Positions 1-10,952 of a stretch of 64,000 bases of DNA are shown here, piece after piece. The stretch's first letter is position 1. Every line of letters starts with the position of its first letter. The notes beneath the pieces are model-generated. The model did not search any database, was not told the origin of the DNA, and worked only from the letters and a program-made list of their open reading frames with translations. The translations under genes were made by a program, and so were the position numbers. Source of the stretch: Gracilaria gracilis (Eukaryota; Rhodophyta; Florideophyceae; Gracilariales; Gracilariaceae); assembly GCA_030374805.1 (NCBI GenBank), contig JARGSG010000207.1:434001-498000 (forward strand). Direction: 5' to 3'.

Positions 1-81
1 CACCTAGTCTTATAGGTCTTTAAAATTTCCTTATTATGACAGTCGCAGGACTACACCGCCGACAGCACAGAAGTAAAGCAG

Positions 82-2298
82 ATGGTCAGTCCATCTATGC
101 GGCGGCAATCGCTGCAGCACAAACGGCGAGAGCAGCGAGCAGAAAACACCCGTATTCAGCGCAGAAAAGCAATTACCCTCCTTGAGAATGGTAAGCCACA
201 CCGAGCCATCGCACGTGCCACCGGACTTTCCATGGGAACTATTGGACGACTCAAATCCAATATCTTGCAGGCAGCCAGAGAAGACCTACCATACGATAAC
301 TTCGAGTTTGATATTAAGCGAGAATGCAAACCAGTGCTCAGTTATAACGAAGAAGGAATGATCCTCGCACACCTTAAGGAGTGCTTCAATCACGGGTTTG
401 CAGTTTTAGTGGAAATTTTGAAGTCCAGTGCAGCCCAGATTGCTGATGACCGAAGGGCTGGATTTGTTGACGGTTACCCGAGCGATGATTGGGTGCGAAG
501 TTTTCGAGCGAGATACAGGGATGTAACCTTTCGCGAAATGGAGGCCCGTGAGGGTGCAAAGCTGGCAGCAGGAAATCCAGAGCACGTAGAATCACTCGTC
601 AGGGCTTTGCGGTTATGTGAGAAAGAAAACCCAGGCATTCTGTGAGATCCGAGAACAGTCTGGAATATGGACAAGACACAGGTCAGCATAAATGTCGCAG
701 AGACACAGAAAGGCTTTGTTTATTCTGACACGCATCACGGTGGCGCAAAGCTTACCTGTGACAACCAGGGAAGGCATTTGACTGCTGTTGTTATTGCTTC
801 TGCCGCTGGGGATGTGCTAGCTCCCTTCTTCATTTTCGCTGGTCATAATAATATGAAGAGGTGGTATAATCTTCTGTCGGCAGCGGTGTTCAAAGACGAA
901 TCCGGCGTACCACACTGGTTGTCTATGGAAGGGTGGTTTCCAGAGAACTCGTTTGTGACATGCAGCGAGAATGGCTCAATGACAAAGGAACTTATTCCAT
1001 TTGTTATTGAGCATATTAAGATGCATGCTCCCCAATACACAGGAGGGAAGAAGATGTTGATTCCTCTGGATGGCCATAAGTCCCAAAATGGGCACGAGTG
1101 GCTCTCTCGAGCTAAGGCAGCGAATTTGGAAGTAATCCAGAGCCCAGCAAACATTTCCCATTTCTTGCAAGCGTGTGATCAGTCAATTAACAAACAATTT
1201 AAGGCGTGCTTACGCCCGACGTACAACGTCTTAAGCAGAACCTCGTTTCTTGACTTTGGAGATATGGGAGTTAAGTTAAAGCTCGGTGTGGCAGGTTTCA
1301 AAGCACTCACAAGGCCTGTGGTGCAGCGGGCCTTCACGACTGTGGGACTATGGCCGATGGACTTTAGGTTTCTTACATGGGCGGAGGAGAAATGGACCGG
1401 CGTAAAGCAATTGGAAACAGGCAAGGAGCGTCGCTCCTACCGTGTTAGACTTCGGCAACAGTGGAAGGCCATGAGGAAAATTTTCTTTCAACCGGGAGAG
1501 ATATCATTCAAAATTGACGCCCTCGAAGAGATCATCGCGAACAGCGACAGGCGTGTCAAATTCATACTCGAGAGAAGTACGCCTACGCACAAGAAGATTT
1601 GGAAGAATGAAGAAGGCTTCCTCGACAGAACGACTTTGTCGCGGGGCGCACCAGCAGTGTACCTGACGCACAAACAGTTAGTTCAGAAACGTAGACAAGC
1701 GCAAGAACAAGAGAAGCAGGAGAACTTGCGTAGGGCAAAAGCCAAGGAGGATCTCGCGGAAAGAAGAAGAGCAGAAGCCGAAATGACGGCCAAAAAGAAG
1801 GCAGAGCTTCAGGCCAGAAGAGAGGAAGTTGGTTTAGAGCGAGCGCGAAAAAAAGAAAAGCTTGCACAAGGTAAGAAGAAACAAGCTGAAGATAGGGCAC
1901 GAAAGAAGCTTGAAACCACTGCAGAGCGCAAGAAACAGAAGGAACTGGAGGCAGTTCATAAGCAGCATCTGAAGGCGCGTGGTGGAATTTCCAAAGTCCG
2001 AACGACTGGAAGGCAGGTAAGGCCTCTGTCAGCGCGTGATGTTAATAAGAGGCTTTCAGATCAGCAGGTTGTTATGCGAGCGTCAACAAAAGTTAATGTG
2101 ACGGGAACCACGAGCGAATTGGTTGGGGATAAGGAGAACACAAACGTGTGTGCTCTCAACGCGAACATGCAAAATGTAAGCGATGAATCTCTAATGGATG
2201 ACATAACGCCGGTGCCCGTGGGAGATGTCGCAAGCGCCGATGCTAACATGAAGAAAGACGCTGCGCAAGTATTGTTGGCATTACATCGAATTAAGTAG
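82..2298 (+). pseudogene. pogo/Jerky-like DDE transposase, broken by one in-frame TGA (copy A)
   Basis: Cut-and-paste DNA transposase of the pogo/CENP-B/Jerky group (DDE_1 catalytic family). The first part (82-645) has a helix-turn-helix of the Psq/Hin type around residues 25-60 (key text TGLSMGTIGRLKS) and a second DNA-binding region. The second part (667-2298) holds the catalytic core: first Asp in NMDKTQ (codon 670-672), second in PLDGHKSQNG (1069-1071), third in ACDQS (1177-1179). A basic, Glu/Lys/Arg-rich coiled coil follows (about 1680-1950). Both parts are in the same frame and only the TGA at 643-645 separates them, just before the first catalytic Asp, so this is one gene with a nonsense codon rather than two genes. 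The family assignment is firm from the motifs. Terminal repeats were not found. Related relics lie at 16595-18306 and 35640-37391. Confidence 0.85.
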
Positions 2299-3060
2299 GA
2301 AGAATGCGGTGGCGCACCACATTATACTGCGTTTCTCGGGATCGTCTAGAATGAGGCCAGCTCAGTTCTGTTGGCGTCGCGGTTTCCATGCGTTGTGGTG
2401 GCGGCTCGCAAGACTTCCAGGGTCTTGGGAACCACTAAGGCTCTTATTGAGACAGATCTGTTTTAAAATTACAGTTATGTGCTTCACTATTTGTCTTCTT
2501 GAAGACAACACTGCCCCACATTGCCCTGCCCAGGAAGGTATTACACAGTCGTTCTTGCCTTGTCGTCTGTGACCCGGAAAGTAAACGCTACTTTAATTTC
2601 CTTAAAATCCACAACTGTTCCACAAACAGTGACAAAAATAAAAAATTCGACTTGTCACTGGCTAAGACAGCACATTTTTTGCTATTCTGTTTTACCTTTC
2701 AAACCTCCAAAAACAGTGTACTCTTCTTTTTGTTGCGCAATGTTGATAATAGTCTTATAAACAATCCACTTTCGAATAACGTTAAAACAGCCGTTTCAAA
2801 ACCAGTGACGGCCATAAAAGTAAAGTTTATAATCAGCCGAATGAAGGACGAAAAATGCAAATTTTGCAGAAATCGGATCCCGGATTACCATTGACACCTA
2901 CAAATTAGTCAGAGACTGTGCATGATCGCGCAAAGAACATGAAAACACTTTGTAGCCCTATCAATCAATGCATTAAACTGCGGCTGTAGATAGGTAGTGT
3001 CCCAGCTAGAGATTTCATCCTACCACGTCACTGCCCGATTACGGAGACATTTATCGATTT
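2299..3060. other. AT-rich spacer without recognisable gene
   Basis: Short open frames occur here but none shows a motif, and they overlap one another on the same strand. The base composition is AT-rich. It probably holds the 3' flank of the pogo copy and the decayed 5' flank of the piggyBac relic that starts to be readable near 3061. Confidence 0.5.
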
Positions 3061-5402
3061 TTTTCTATGGATGTTCCCCATTGGCCATCTGAAGTCCATT
3101 TTAGAGAAGACGGACAAGAACTTGGAAACTAATTGCGCTTCTTCGGCGAGTGTTGGAGAGCTTTTAAGGTTCTTCGGTGTCATCATTTTAATAAGCAGGC
3201 TCTAGTTCTTCAATAGAAGAGATCTATAGGGTTCAAAATCAGAACCAAGGTGCTTATCTTAGCCTGTTATTGATGAAGCAATGTTGTGAAATAGGTTTGA
3301 AACTCTACGGCAGTGTATTTGCTTTAGTGGTAACGATGCTCAAAACTATTATGGCACGGCTCGCTGGAATTTAGTCACTGATTTCGTGAAAATTTTCAAT
3401 GACCACGGCCGTTCTTTCGTGACATTTTCACATGCTTTATGCGTCTATGAAAGTATGTCACGCTGGTATGGTCTGGGGGGACCCTGGATTGATTTAGGGC
3501 TCCCTCATTATACCGCCCTGAATCGAAAACCAGAAAACGGTTTGGAAATGAAAACCGTTTGCTGCGGAAGAAGTGGTATCATGCTAAATGAAGGACAACA
3601 CTCGTGAGAGGAGGTTTTGAAGACTTAGTGAATTTCCCGCATTGATGCGTAGAGTCGATATATGGGCTGTACCGCCGCTGGAGGGGTGTTGCGCTCAGAC
3701 GGTTTTTGAGGTTGTACACGTGGGATGCACGGCCTGAGCTACCGCCCAGCGGGCGTGACGGGAACACGTGTTGCACGGATACCCAGGAGGCGATTCCACC
3801 AGCATTGCTGTATTTACTAGATATATTTGATACTTTATTTGGCCAGCGCGCCCACTGTCAGGGGCCGCGCCGAGCCCACTACTTAGTAGGTTGAGCTATG
3901 CTCCCTCAGCAAATCACCCTTGTCAAGCAAGGGCTTCCTGGCTCTAACTATCACGCCTTCGCGGACTGTTTACCTCCAAGTGGAGTGACAACTGCGTTGT
4001 TCACGTATAGTTACCCACCCTTGTGACGCTTAGAGTATTACCACTGCCTGTGTGTGTCGTCCCGACTACTGTCGCATACTCGCCTCAGTATTGGGTTTCG
4101 TTTGTGTGTTACGCACCTATCCCCACTCTTATGGACTCTTTTGCCCCTTTTTGGGTTTGTTCTACTGCCCACTCTCAGGTGGCTCGCCGTCCGACATCGT
4201 GTCGTCGCCGTTCCACTCTTACGGGGCTCAGTCTCGAGACCGCTCTTCGCACGTGTTGCTACACGGTACCCGGTCCGCACTGTGCACTCCGACGCTCGTC
4301 GTGACGGTTTGACCTCGGTTTAAACCCGGCTAGTCGTGTCATTCCCAAAGTGCTCCGTTCGCTGTGCTACCTCCCCCAGAGGAAAATCCTGAACATCTTC
4401 GTGGCTGTTTCGCTTTTCCCGCCAAAGACGTTGCACTACACTAAACATTGAGCTCAGTATGGGATCTGAAGCCCCTGATCAGGATTTTGATACAGAACAT
4501 ACTTATAGAACGGCGATTTTACTTCGATTAGTTCAGCCCTGGTTCAGATCTGGACGCCATGTTTGTGCAAATTCTTTTTTTGCATCGGTGAAGACAGCTA
4601 ATGCACTTTTAGAAAAAGGGCTGCGCTTTACTGGAGTTATCAAAAACGCAACGCGTCAATATCCTATGAAACATTTATCAGAGAAGACTTTGGAGAATCG
4701 TGGAGATTTTGTTTCAATGGTTTCGAAGGGGAACGGTTTGAATACGGATCTAATGGCGGTAATGTGGGTCGATAGGGAAAGAAGGTATTTTATATCAACA
4801 TGCAACACTGTGAACCCTGGAAACCCAATCATCTGACAAAGATGTAGACGAGAGGGAAGTGTTTCAAGAAAAGTGGAGCTTGAAGTACAGATACCATAGG
4901 TTTGTGAGAAATACTACAAAACGTGTTCAATGATTGACAGTCACAACAGATGCCGTGAAGACGACCTTAAACTAGAGAAGAAGATCGAGGTCAAAGATCG
5001 GTCGTTCCGTGTGAATTCATCTTTATTATTCATATGTATGTTTGATGCGTGGATGCTATACAAAGCTGGTAATGGTATGCGGAAGTCATTTTCTCCAAAT
5101 AATTTTTATTCGAAGCCGGCTGACGAGCTTATTACAAATACGTGGGATCAGACCGCTTTAATGAGTCGAGACAAAGAACAAATGGAAGTAGACGAGGATA
5201 TTCCGAGGCCTGCAGGAAGTGGTGTCCATCTTATGCAGACTAATCGCAGGAGAAGGACGAGGGAGGGAATGTTTACAAAGTAGTCATATCAAGGACAATG
5301 CAAAGTTTGCAAAGGGAATATGAAGTCTAAGTTTTTTTGTTCTGAATGCTACTCGTCTTTGAAATGTGAAGTTTATTTATGTCACACTGGTATGGGAAGA
5401 GA
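3061..5402 (+). pseudogene. piggyBac-like transposase relic, copy 1, split by a solo LTR
   Basis: piggyBac-type (DDE_Tnp_1_7) transposase, recognised by the block from about 3430 with key text ESMSRWYGLGG, then RKPENGLEMKTVCCGRSG, and, after an insertion, CANSFFASVKTANALLEKG with FTGVIKNATRQYP. A Cys-rich zinc ribbon of the kind that ends piggyBac proteins is readable at 5284-5400 after a TAG at 5281 (pattern CKVC, CSEC, CHTG). The N-terminal part (3061-3385) is full of stops but aligns with copy 2 at 7201. An 852-bp inverted solo LTR (3589-4440) interrupts the gene; removing it and one copy of the CTAAA duplication joins the two halves in one frame. The 3' end is cut by another LTR at 5403. 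Non-functional. Confidence 0.8.
3589..4440 (-). mobile_element. solo LTR (family 1, copy A), inverted, inside piggyBac copy 1
   Basis: The insert is flanked by a perfect 5-bp direct repeat, CTAAA, at 3584-3588 and 4441-4445. On the minus strand it begins TGTAGTGCAACG and ends with a diverged partner of CGTTGCACTACA. It aligns along its length with 5403-6169 and 31711-32494: a shared CCACGAAGA-type block near the start, a CTAAGTAG core, and an AAATAAA poly(A)-like signal. TG...CA ends with a 5-bp target duplication point to an LTR left after recombination. It carries no gene; the open frames inside it are chance. Confidence 0.75.
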
Positions 5403-6169
5403 TGGTAATGCAACGCCAGAGGTGGAAACACACCACGAAGACGTCCGAGATCTTCCTCCGTAGGAGGGTAGTCAGCAGACAGAGCCTCTCTGCCAAGGCA
5501 CGACGAAGTCGGGTGTAAGCCGAGGCCAAGCCGTCACGACGGGCGTAGAGAGTTGAGAAAGGATCGGTGTTGGTACCACGTGTGTAGGTGAACGGGTCCT
5601 CGAGACAGGCACGAGTCCACGGAAGTGGGAAAAGAGAAAAGGAATCCGCGAGAGCGGGGGATGGAGAGAAGGAAAAGGAGGAAAGGGCAAAAAGGCTACG
5701 GTAAACACCGGGGTTATTCCTGTACAGGGTCGAACGCGACACAAGCGGAAAACACTCCCACGAATGGGTCCTGTTAGGTGACGCAGGGAAGATATACTAC
5801 CCGTAGGCAACGGAGTCTCTCTCCTGGAAGGAGTCCATGACCGCCGAAGGCGAAGAAGTATAGAGCCAACCCTGGTTGTCAGAACTTTACTGTGCATGGC
5901 GCCAAGGTCGCCATGCTAAGTAGCGAGCTCGCGCCAACAAGTAATTAAATAAAGTAACTAAATTTGGCCCACGCACAGTGGTAATTACCCACGCGCCGTG
6001 GCGCCCGTCCCACGTGTACGTGGCCAACCTCCTGGCTCAACCGTGTCCCACGTGTCCTTCCCACTACAGTGGTTGTTACTATTCATATACTCCTATTGGG
6101 AGCACCCGTTCGACATGTCGGAATATGACTAAGTAGTCCGAAACCTCCATCAGAGGGCGTTGCACTACA
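5403..6169 (+). mobile_element. LTR (family 1, copy B) followed by retroelement internal sequence
   Basis: Homologous to the solo LTRs at 3589-4440 (inverted) and 31711-32494. It starts about TGGTAATGCAACG and ends GCGTTGCACTACA. It shares the CACGAAGACG block, the CTAAGTAG core, AATTAAATAAA, and a cluster of small CCCAC...GTGG hairpins (5970-6090). No matching 5-bp duplication flanks it, and coding sequence follows directly, so I read it as the 5' LTR of a truncated element whose 3' end is lost by 7200. The insertion point is within the zinc-ribbon codons of piggyBac copy 1. I saw no clear tRNA primer site after 6169. Confidence 0.65.
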
Positions 6170-6225
6170 TATCCCCCTCCTTAGGCGGAAGCATCACCTC
6201 GCAGAGGGAAGCGACTGCGGCAACC

Positions 6226-7167
6226 ATGGAGGATAAAAACACGCCCTCTCCCGGCTCGCCAGCAACTTCTCGTTCTCCACCAACGCACACCCCTGCACCC
6301 GCAGTTACCATTGCCCCAGCATCTTCTCCCAACACCTCGGTCACCAACTACCTTCCTCCTCCGACCCCTGTCATCGACTTCACCATGAGTGGCTCTCAGC
6401 AACCCTAAACAGCGGGACTCACCGGCTTCCGTTCCTTGCCCTTACCGCAAAGCGGACAACGGACTGGTGCGAACCAGGAACAACCGTCCGGAACGGTGGC
6501 GATCCCTTCCCACGTTGGGGCGTTAACCGGCTCCGGGACGGGCGGCGATTGGCCGTCCTACGACTCCCTCGTTGGGCTCAACCCAAACAAACGGCAACAG
6601 GCTATGCGCCTTCGGCTTGCGCCGTGGTTCCACCCGATCTCGGGGTTCGACGACGAGCTGATTTCTCAGTACGTCGACGGCAATGCGCGCCTTCCCCGGG
6701 ACCTGCAGATTATCTTCACCACTTGGTGGGATTGGCGCCGGCGCGTTGCCATACCTAAACACCAGGTTCTCCTCTATGCGGGCGAGTCCCGAGCTCAGGC
6801 TCATGCCGCGCTGGTGCGGATCGGACACCAATGGCAGAGCCGGGCTCTGTTCGAGTTCCTCATCCCGCAAGAGATGAGGTTCGACGTCGAGCAGTACCGC
6901 ACCCGCGGGGAGATGAGCTATTGCGACCGGCTGTCGCTGTTAGAGACCTTCGCTTGGCGAGGATTCCCGGTTGTTCGGCAGGAAGCCTTGTGCTGGCAAC
7001 GACCGATCATTCGAGCCGAATTCCGCTATCTCGCGCGTCGTTACCGGTCCCCCTTCCTTCAAGAATTCATCCGCTTTAAACGTCGCTGCCGTTCCCGGTT
7101 CCGGTACTTCGTTCCGTATCAAAACGTGAAGGTGGAGCGTATCGCTCCCGCTCACCGACAAGGTTGA
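6226..7167 (+). pseudogene. orphan gag-like ORF in family 1 LTR element, one in-frame TAA
   Basis: An open frame begins at the ATG at 6226 shortly after the LTR. About 60 residues rich in Pro, Ser and Thr are followed by a TAA at 6406-6408, after which the same frame continues to the TGA at 7165-7167. The second part (from about 6540) has many Trp, Arg and Phe residues and a strongly basic C-terminus. I recognise no zinc knuckle, protease or polymerase. Position after an LTR, and the low-complexity N-terminus, suggest a gag-like structural protein; this is inference only. It is markedly more GC-rich than the piggyBac relics on either side. Confidence 0.45.
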
Positions 7168-7200
7168 CACGGTATGGAAACTATTGACTACTTTATGTAA

Positions 7201-8710
7201 ATGTTTCCTACTGGATATTTGCATTCAATTGTGGAAAAGACTAATGCAAAGCTCAGGGATCTTTTAGCAGCCAAAACACCTCTTGGAGAGCTTCTGAAGT
7301 TTTTAAGCATATTGATTCTTATGACGCGATTAGAATTCTCAGATCGAAGGGAGTTATGGAACCCAAAGCATTTTTTAAGTTATCTTCCTGCCCCTTCAAT
7401 CGGTAAAGCGATGTCACGAACTAGAATAGAGATGCTGAAAAGTTGTATTTCTTTCGGTGGCACGCACAATCGTGACGTTCAAGGTATGGGGCGGTGGAGC
7501 CAGGTAAATTGCTTTGTGCAAGAAATTAACCAACACCGATTATCATTTGTCACACAATATGATGCTCTTTGTGTCGAAGAAAGCATGTCACGGTGGTACG
7601 GATTGGGAGGTGACTGGATCAATGTAGGCCTTTCTCATTATACAGCCTTGGATCGCAAACCCGAAAATGGATTGGAAATGAAGACCGTTTGCTGTGGAAG
7701 AAGTGGAATTAGGTTGAAAACTTGACCTTTATATGGGATCTCAAATGCCTGCTTTAGAGTTTTCTTCAGATCATATACATGGCACTGCAGTTCTGTTACG
7801 GCTAGTGCAGCCATGGTTTGGCTCCGAGCGACTACTGTGCAGATTCATTCTTTGCAAGTGTTCATACGTCAAATTCTCTTCTACAAAATGGACTGAGATT
7901 TAGTGGAGTTATAAAAATTGCCACTCGAGGCTATCCGAAGAAACACCTTTCTGAACTCACTTTGTCGAACAGAGGTGAATTTGTGTCTATTGTAGCAAAA
8001 GAAACTACCATTAATACCGATTTAATGGCAGTCATGTGGGTAGATGGAGAACGAAGGTAATTTATCAACTTCTGGGACAGTTAATCGTGGTACTGCTATA
8101 ACGAGGGAAAGTTGGAGGAGAGAAGGCAACTTTTCCAAAAAGATTGAACTCGGGTTTTCTATTCCTGAAGTATGTGAGGAATGCTGCAAAACATTTTCAA
8201 TGAGCGATAGACAAAATCGATCCCGTCACGATGATTTGAAACTTGAGAAGAAAATCGAGGTAAAGGAGTGGTCATTTCGTGTCAGTTGCTCCCTTCTGGC
8301 TATCTGCATCATGGATGCTTGGAACTTCTGCAAAATATCGAATGGTGGCCGCCAATTGAAGAGCCCACACAATTTTTTATTGTGAATTAGCTGACGAACT
8401 GATCGAGAACACTTGGAATGAAACAGATCCTATTGAGCGAAATAATAAAGGAGTTGAACCCACTGATTCCCACCCAAAACCTGCTGGAACTGGAATTCAT
8501 TTGATGCAGACAGGAAAGAAAGGAAAGAAACGATGGAATAATATCGAAAGCTCCGTATCAAGGTCGCTGCAACTCATGCGGAGGAAATACAGAGTCTAAG
8601 TGAATATGTTTTGATTGCCATTTAAGAAAGAACAAAGAAGTTTATTTGTGCCACACTGGTACTGGTAGAGATTGTTATGCTCTTCACTTGGACGATTGTC
8701 ACAATGTTAC
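7201..8710 (+). pseudogene. piggyBac-like transposase relic, copy 2, with several frameshifts
   Basis: A sister of the relic at 3061-5402. The N-terminal 7201-7725 stretch is open and contains ESMSRWYGLGGDW and MKTVCCGRSG, the same blocks as copy 1. The frame then shifts near 7726, again near 7830, and again near 8044, with recognisable pieces such as FSGVIKIATRGYPKKHLSE and KKIEVKEWSFRVS. The C-terminal zinc ribbon is readable around 8560-8710 in another frame (CNSC, CFDC, CHTGTGRDC). Relative to copy 1 it lacks the solo LTR, which is how the insertion boundaries of that LTR can be fixed. The upstream end abuts the truncated LTR element near 7170-7200. I found no TTAA-flanked termini. Confidence 0.75.
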
Positions 8711-10105
8711 GCTTTAGTTGACCCATTATATTGTACACAAGGTTATCAACCTTCGTTTTTAGTACTTAAATGAGCATATCTTTCATAAAGAAAAATATAG
8801 TTCAATTACCTTTAGCCCCCTACTGCTTAAATCTTCGTTGTTGAACTTGCTAGATATAATATAACTTAAGTCAAAACAACCCCTTTAGCAAATATCACCT
8901 TATTCTGTCTGCTGTTTAAGTGGACGTTTGCACACGTTCTGAAGGTAATTTAACAACTAGAAGTAGTCGAGCTCCATGTGGAGTTTTAGAGTTTCAATAA
9001 ACTCAAGCGAGGTTGGAACTCGGTCTCATTTAGCTCTGAAACGGTTTGAAACCGCTGAGCTACAGTTACGAGTGCTCTACGAGCTACTATTGCTACTTAA
9101 CATACAGCTGGGTTGAGTCTACAGTCGCTTTTCAAACTTCAAATTTGAAAATGCCTTCTGGCAACCTCGAAATGCAAATTTTTGATTTTTTCCACGGCCG
9201 GCGGGGTTGACCTCATATGAGGTATTCTAGTGTCGAATTGACACTATAATGCAGAAGCGATGGAGTACCACTACCTTTCCGTTTCTCGGTTTGTCTCAGT
9301 CAGAGCTCGGGTGCCATCGCTCGTGTTCGAAAAGATTCATTCCGTAACCGTTTCGAAGTTTCACAAAACTGGCAAGAAGCTTTTCAAGATCACTTCGTAA
9401 CGTTTGCTTTCGCTCCAGATCTTGTCCTGTAGCAAACTCGTGTATGAGCTTTTCAAACCGAGTAAGATGACGACTGCGCTGTTCATGTCTTGCCCATATG
9501 CGGCATACACTGGCGTTGACGACAATAGATGATTGAGAGAGACTCAGCACTTTTTTAAGTGCTATATAGTCCTGGTACTTCGCGCAGATTGGTCCATTAG
9601 TGTGAGAAAGGCTTGTTTATCCAGGCAGGCATCCGAATCATTTTCCGAAACTCGGAGTGATTGTCTCACTTGACCAGATTGAATGCCATTATCTGCCAGT
9701 CACATATTCTATGCCACATCTTGAAGCCAGGAGGCATGATGAGCGTACTGTGCTTTGGCTCTATCTTATCCTTCTAGTAAGGACTGGGTCAAAAGACTGC
9801 AATCCTGAACAGATTGTGCTGCCAAGACTTCTTATCATTAAGGCGATGAAAAAGTTGCGTCACACGATCGAAATCGCTGGGTATCTTTGGGTCTGAGAGT
9901 ATAAACCCTTTGAAAGCCATCACCATTTTCTTCACAACTGTTTTATTTTGTCGCAGGTCTCTTCTGGGTAAATGCTTTGAGCGTATGGTGTTAAGGTAGT
10001 ACCGTTTGGATTGATCGTATAATATTCTGTTTTAAAGATGTATTTACTGTTTGACGACACTACGGTACAGTTTTTAGAACAATCCATGTTTCACACTGGC
10101 CTCGA
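8711..10105. other. 1.4-kb intergenic or decayed stretch
   Basis: No recognisable gene. A minus-strand frame of 84 codons (9296-9550) with many charged residues could be a transposase scrap, but it carries no motif and begins without context. The plus-strand frame 9657-9896 is likewise featureless. The region is moderately AT-rich and ends at the TA dinucleotide before the element at 10108. Confidence 0.4.
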
Positions 10106-10107
10106 TA

Positions 10108-10249
10108 TCCCCATGACACTTCGGTGAGGAATTTTCCTCACCGAATTTTTTCGGTGAGGTTCGGTGAACTCGTCCCCATTTCACCGAGATTTCGTCCCGC
10201 CGTCCCACCCTTCGGTGAGCTCACCGACCCACGGTGAGCTCACCGAACC
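10108..10249 (+). repeat. left terminal inverted repeat, CGGTGAG array
   Basis: Contains repeated heptamers CGGTGAG and CTCACCG, including two perfect 14-bp palindromes CGGTGAGCTCACCG at 10213-10226 and 10232-10245, and a near-palindrome at 10120-10145. Such clusters are likely binding sites for the element's own transposase (inference). Confidence 0.85.
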
Positions 10250-10952
10250 GCTTAGGAAGTGGGACGGTTAATGCTGCTCTCTCGGACGCATGCGCCTATG
10301 CCGTTGAGCTCCGCGCAGCTCACAGCAGGTTTTAAGCACTTACGCTCGGACAGAGACTTGTTAGAGGCACTCCTCCTCAACTGCTGATATCTAGCGACTC
10401 CGTTCGCCTTTGGGTCGCGCATGATCCTTTGAACATAGCAATCCAGACAGCGATGATGAAGGTGGCCGAGTTACAGCCCCCTACGCTGGACATAAATGCT
10501 GCAAGTGCCCCATGGACATAATTGTCACGGTTTCATCGACAATGCAGCCATTCCGTGGAGAAGAATCAGGCAGAGGTGTATGCTCGGACTTCTGCCGCGC
10601 TCCCGAGCACGAAACAGCTACTTCTCTTCTCTGAACTCCATTCCTATCTCCGCCCTTAACCTAAACAAGTCCCATTACATAAGGCGATGGTTGAACAGAA
10701 AGGCACTCTATTCAGAATACTGCAAGCTCTGGATATGACGCGTACATACTACCGTTGCCTACAATATATTTTGCTTGCGAATGTACAAAAGTGGATAAAG
10801 AAGCTCAAGAAACATGCAGTGGATATTTATTGGTCGTATCTCTTTGTGACAATCCAAATCATTACTGTTTGCCACCATGTTCACGTAAAGTAAGCACCAT
10901 TTGTGTGTCTCGCAACTGTAACAATCCATACAACAACGAGAGAATATTATTT

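Noticed and set aside
4023..4323. Three overlapping plus-strand ORFs and one minus-strand ORF
   Set aside because: They lie inside the solo LTR, in three frames of a GC-rich stretch, without any motif.
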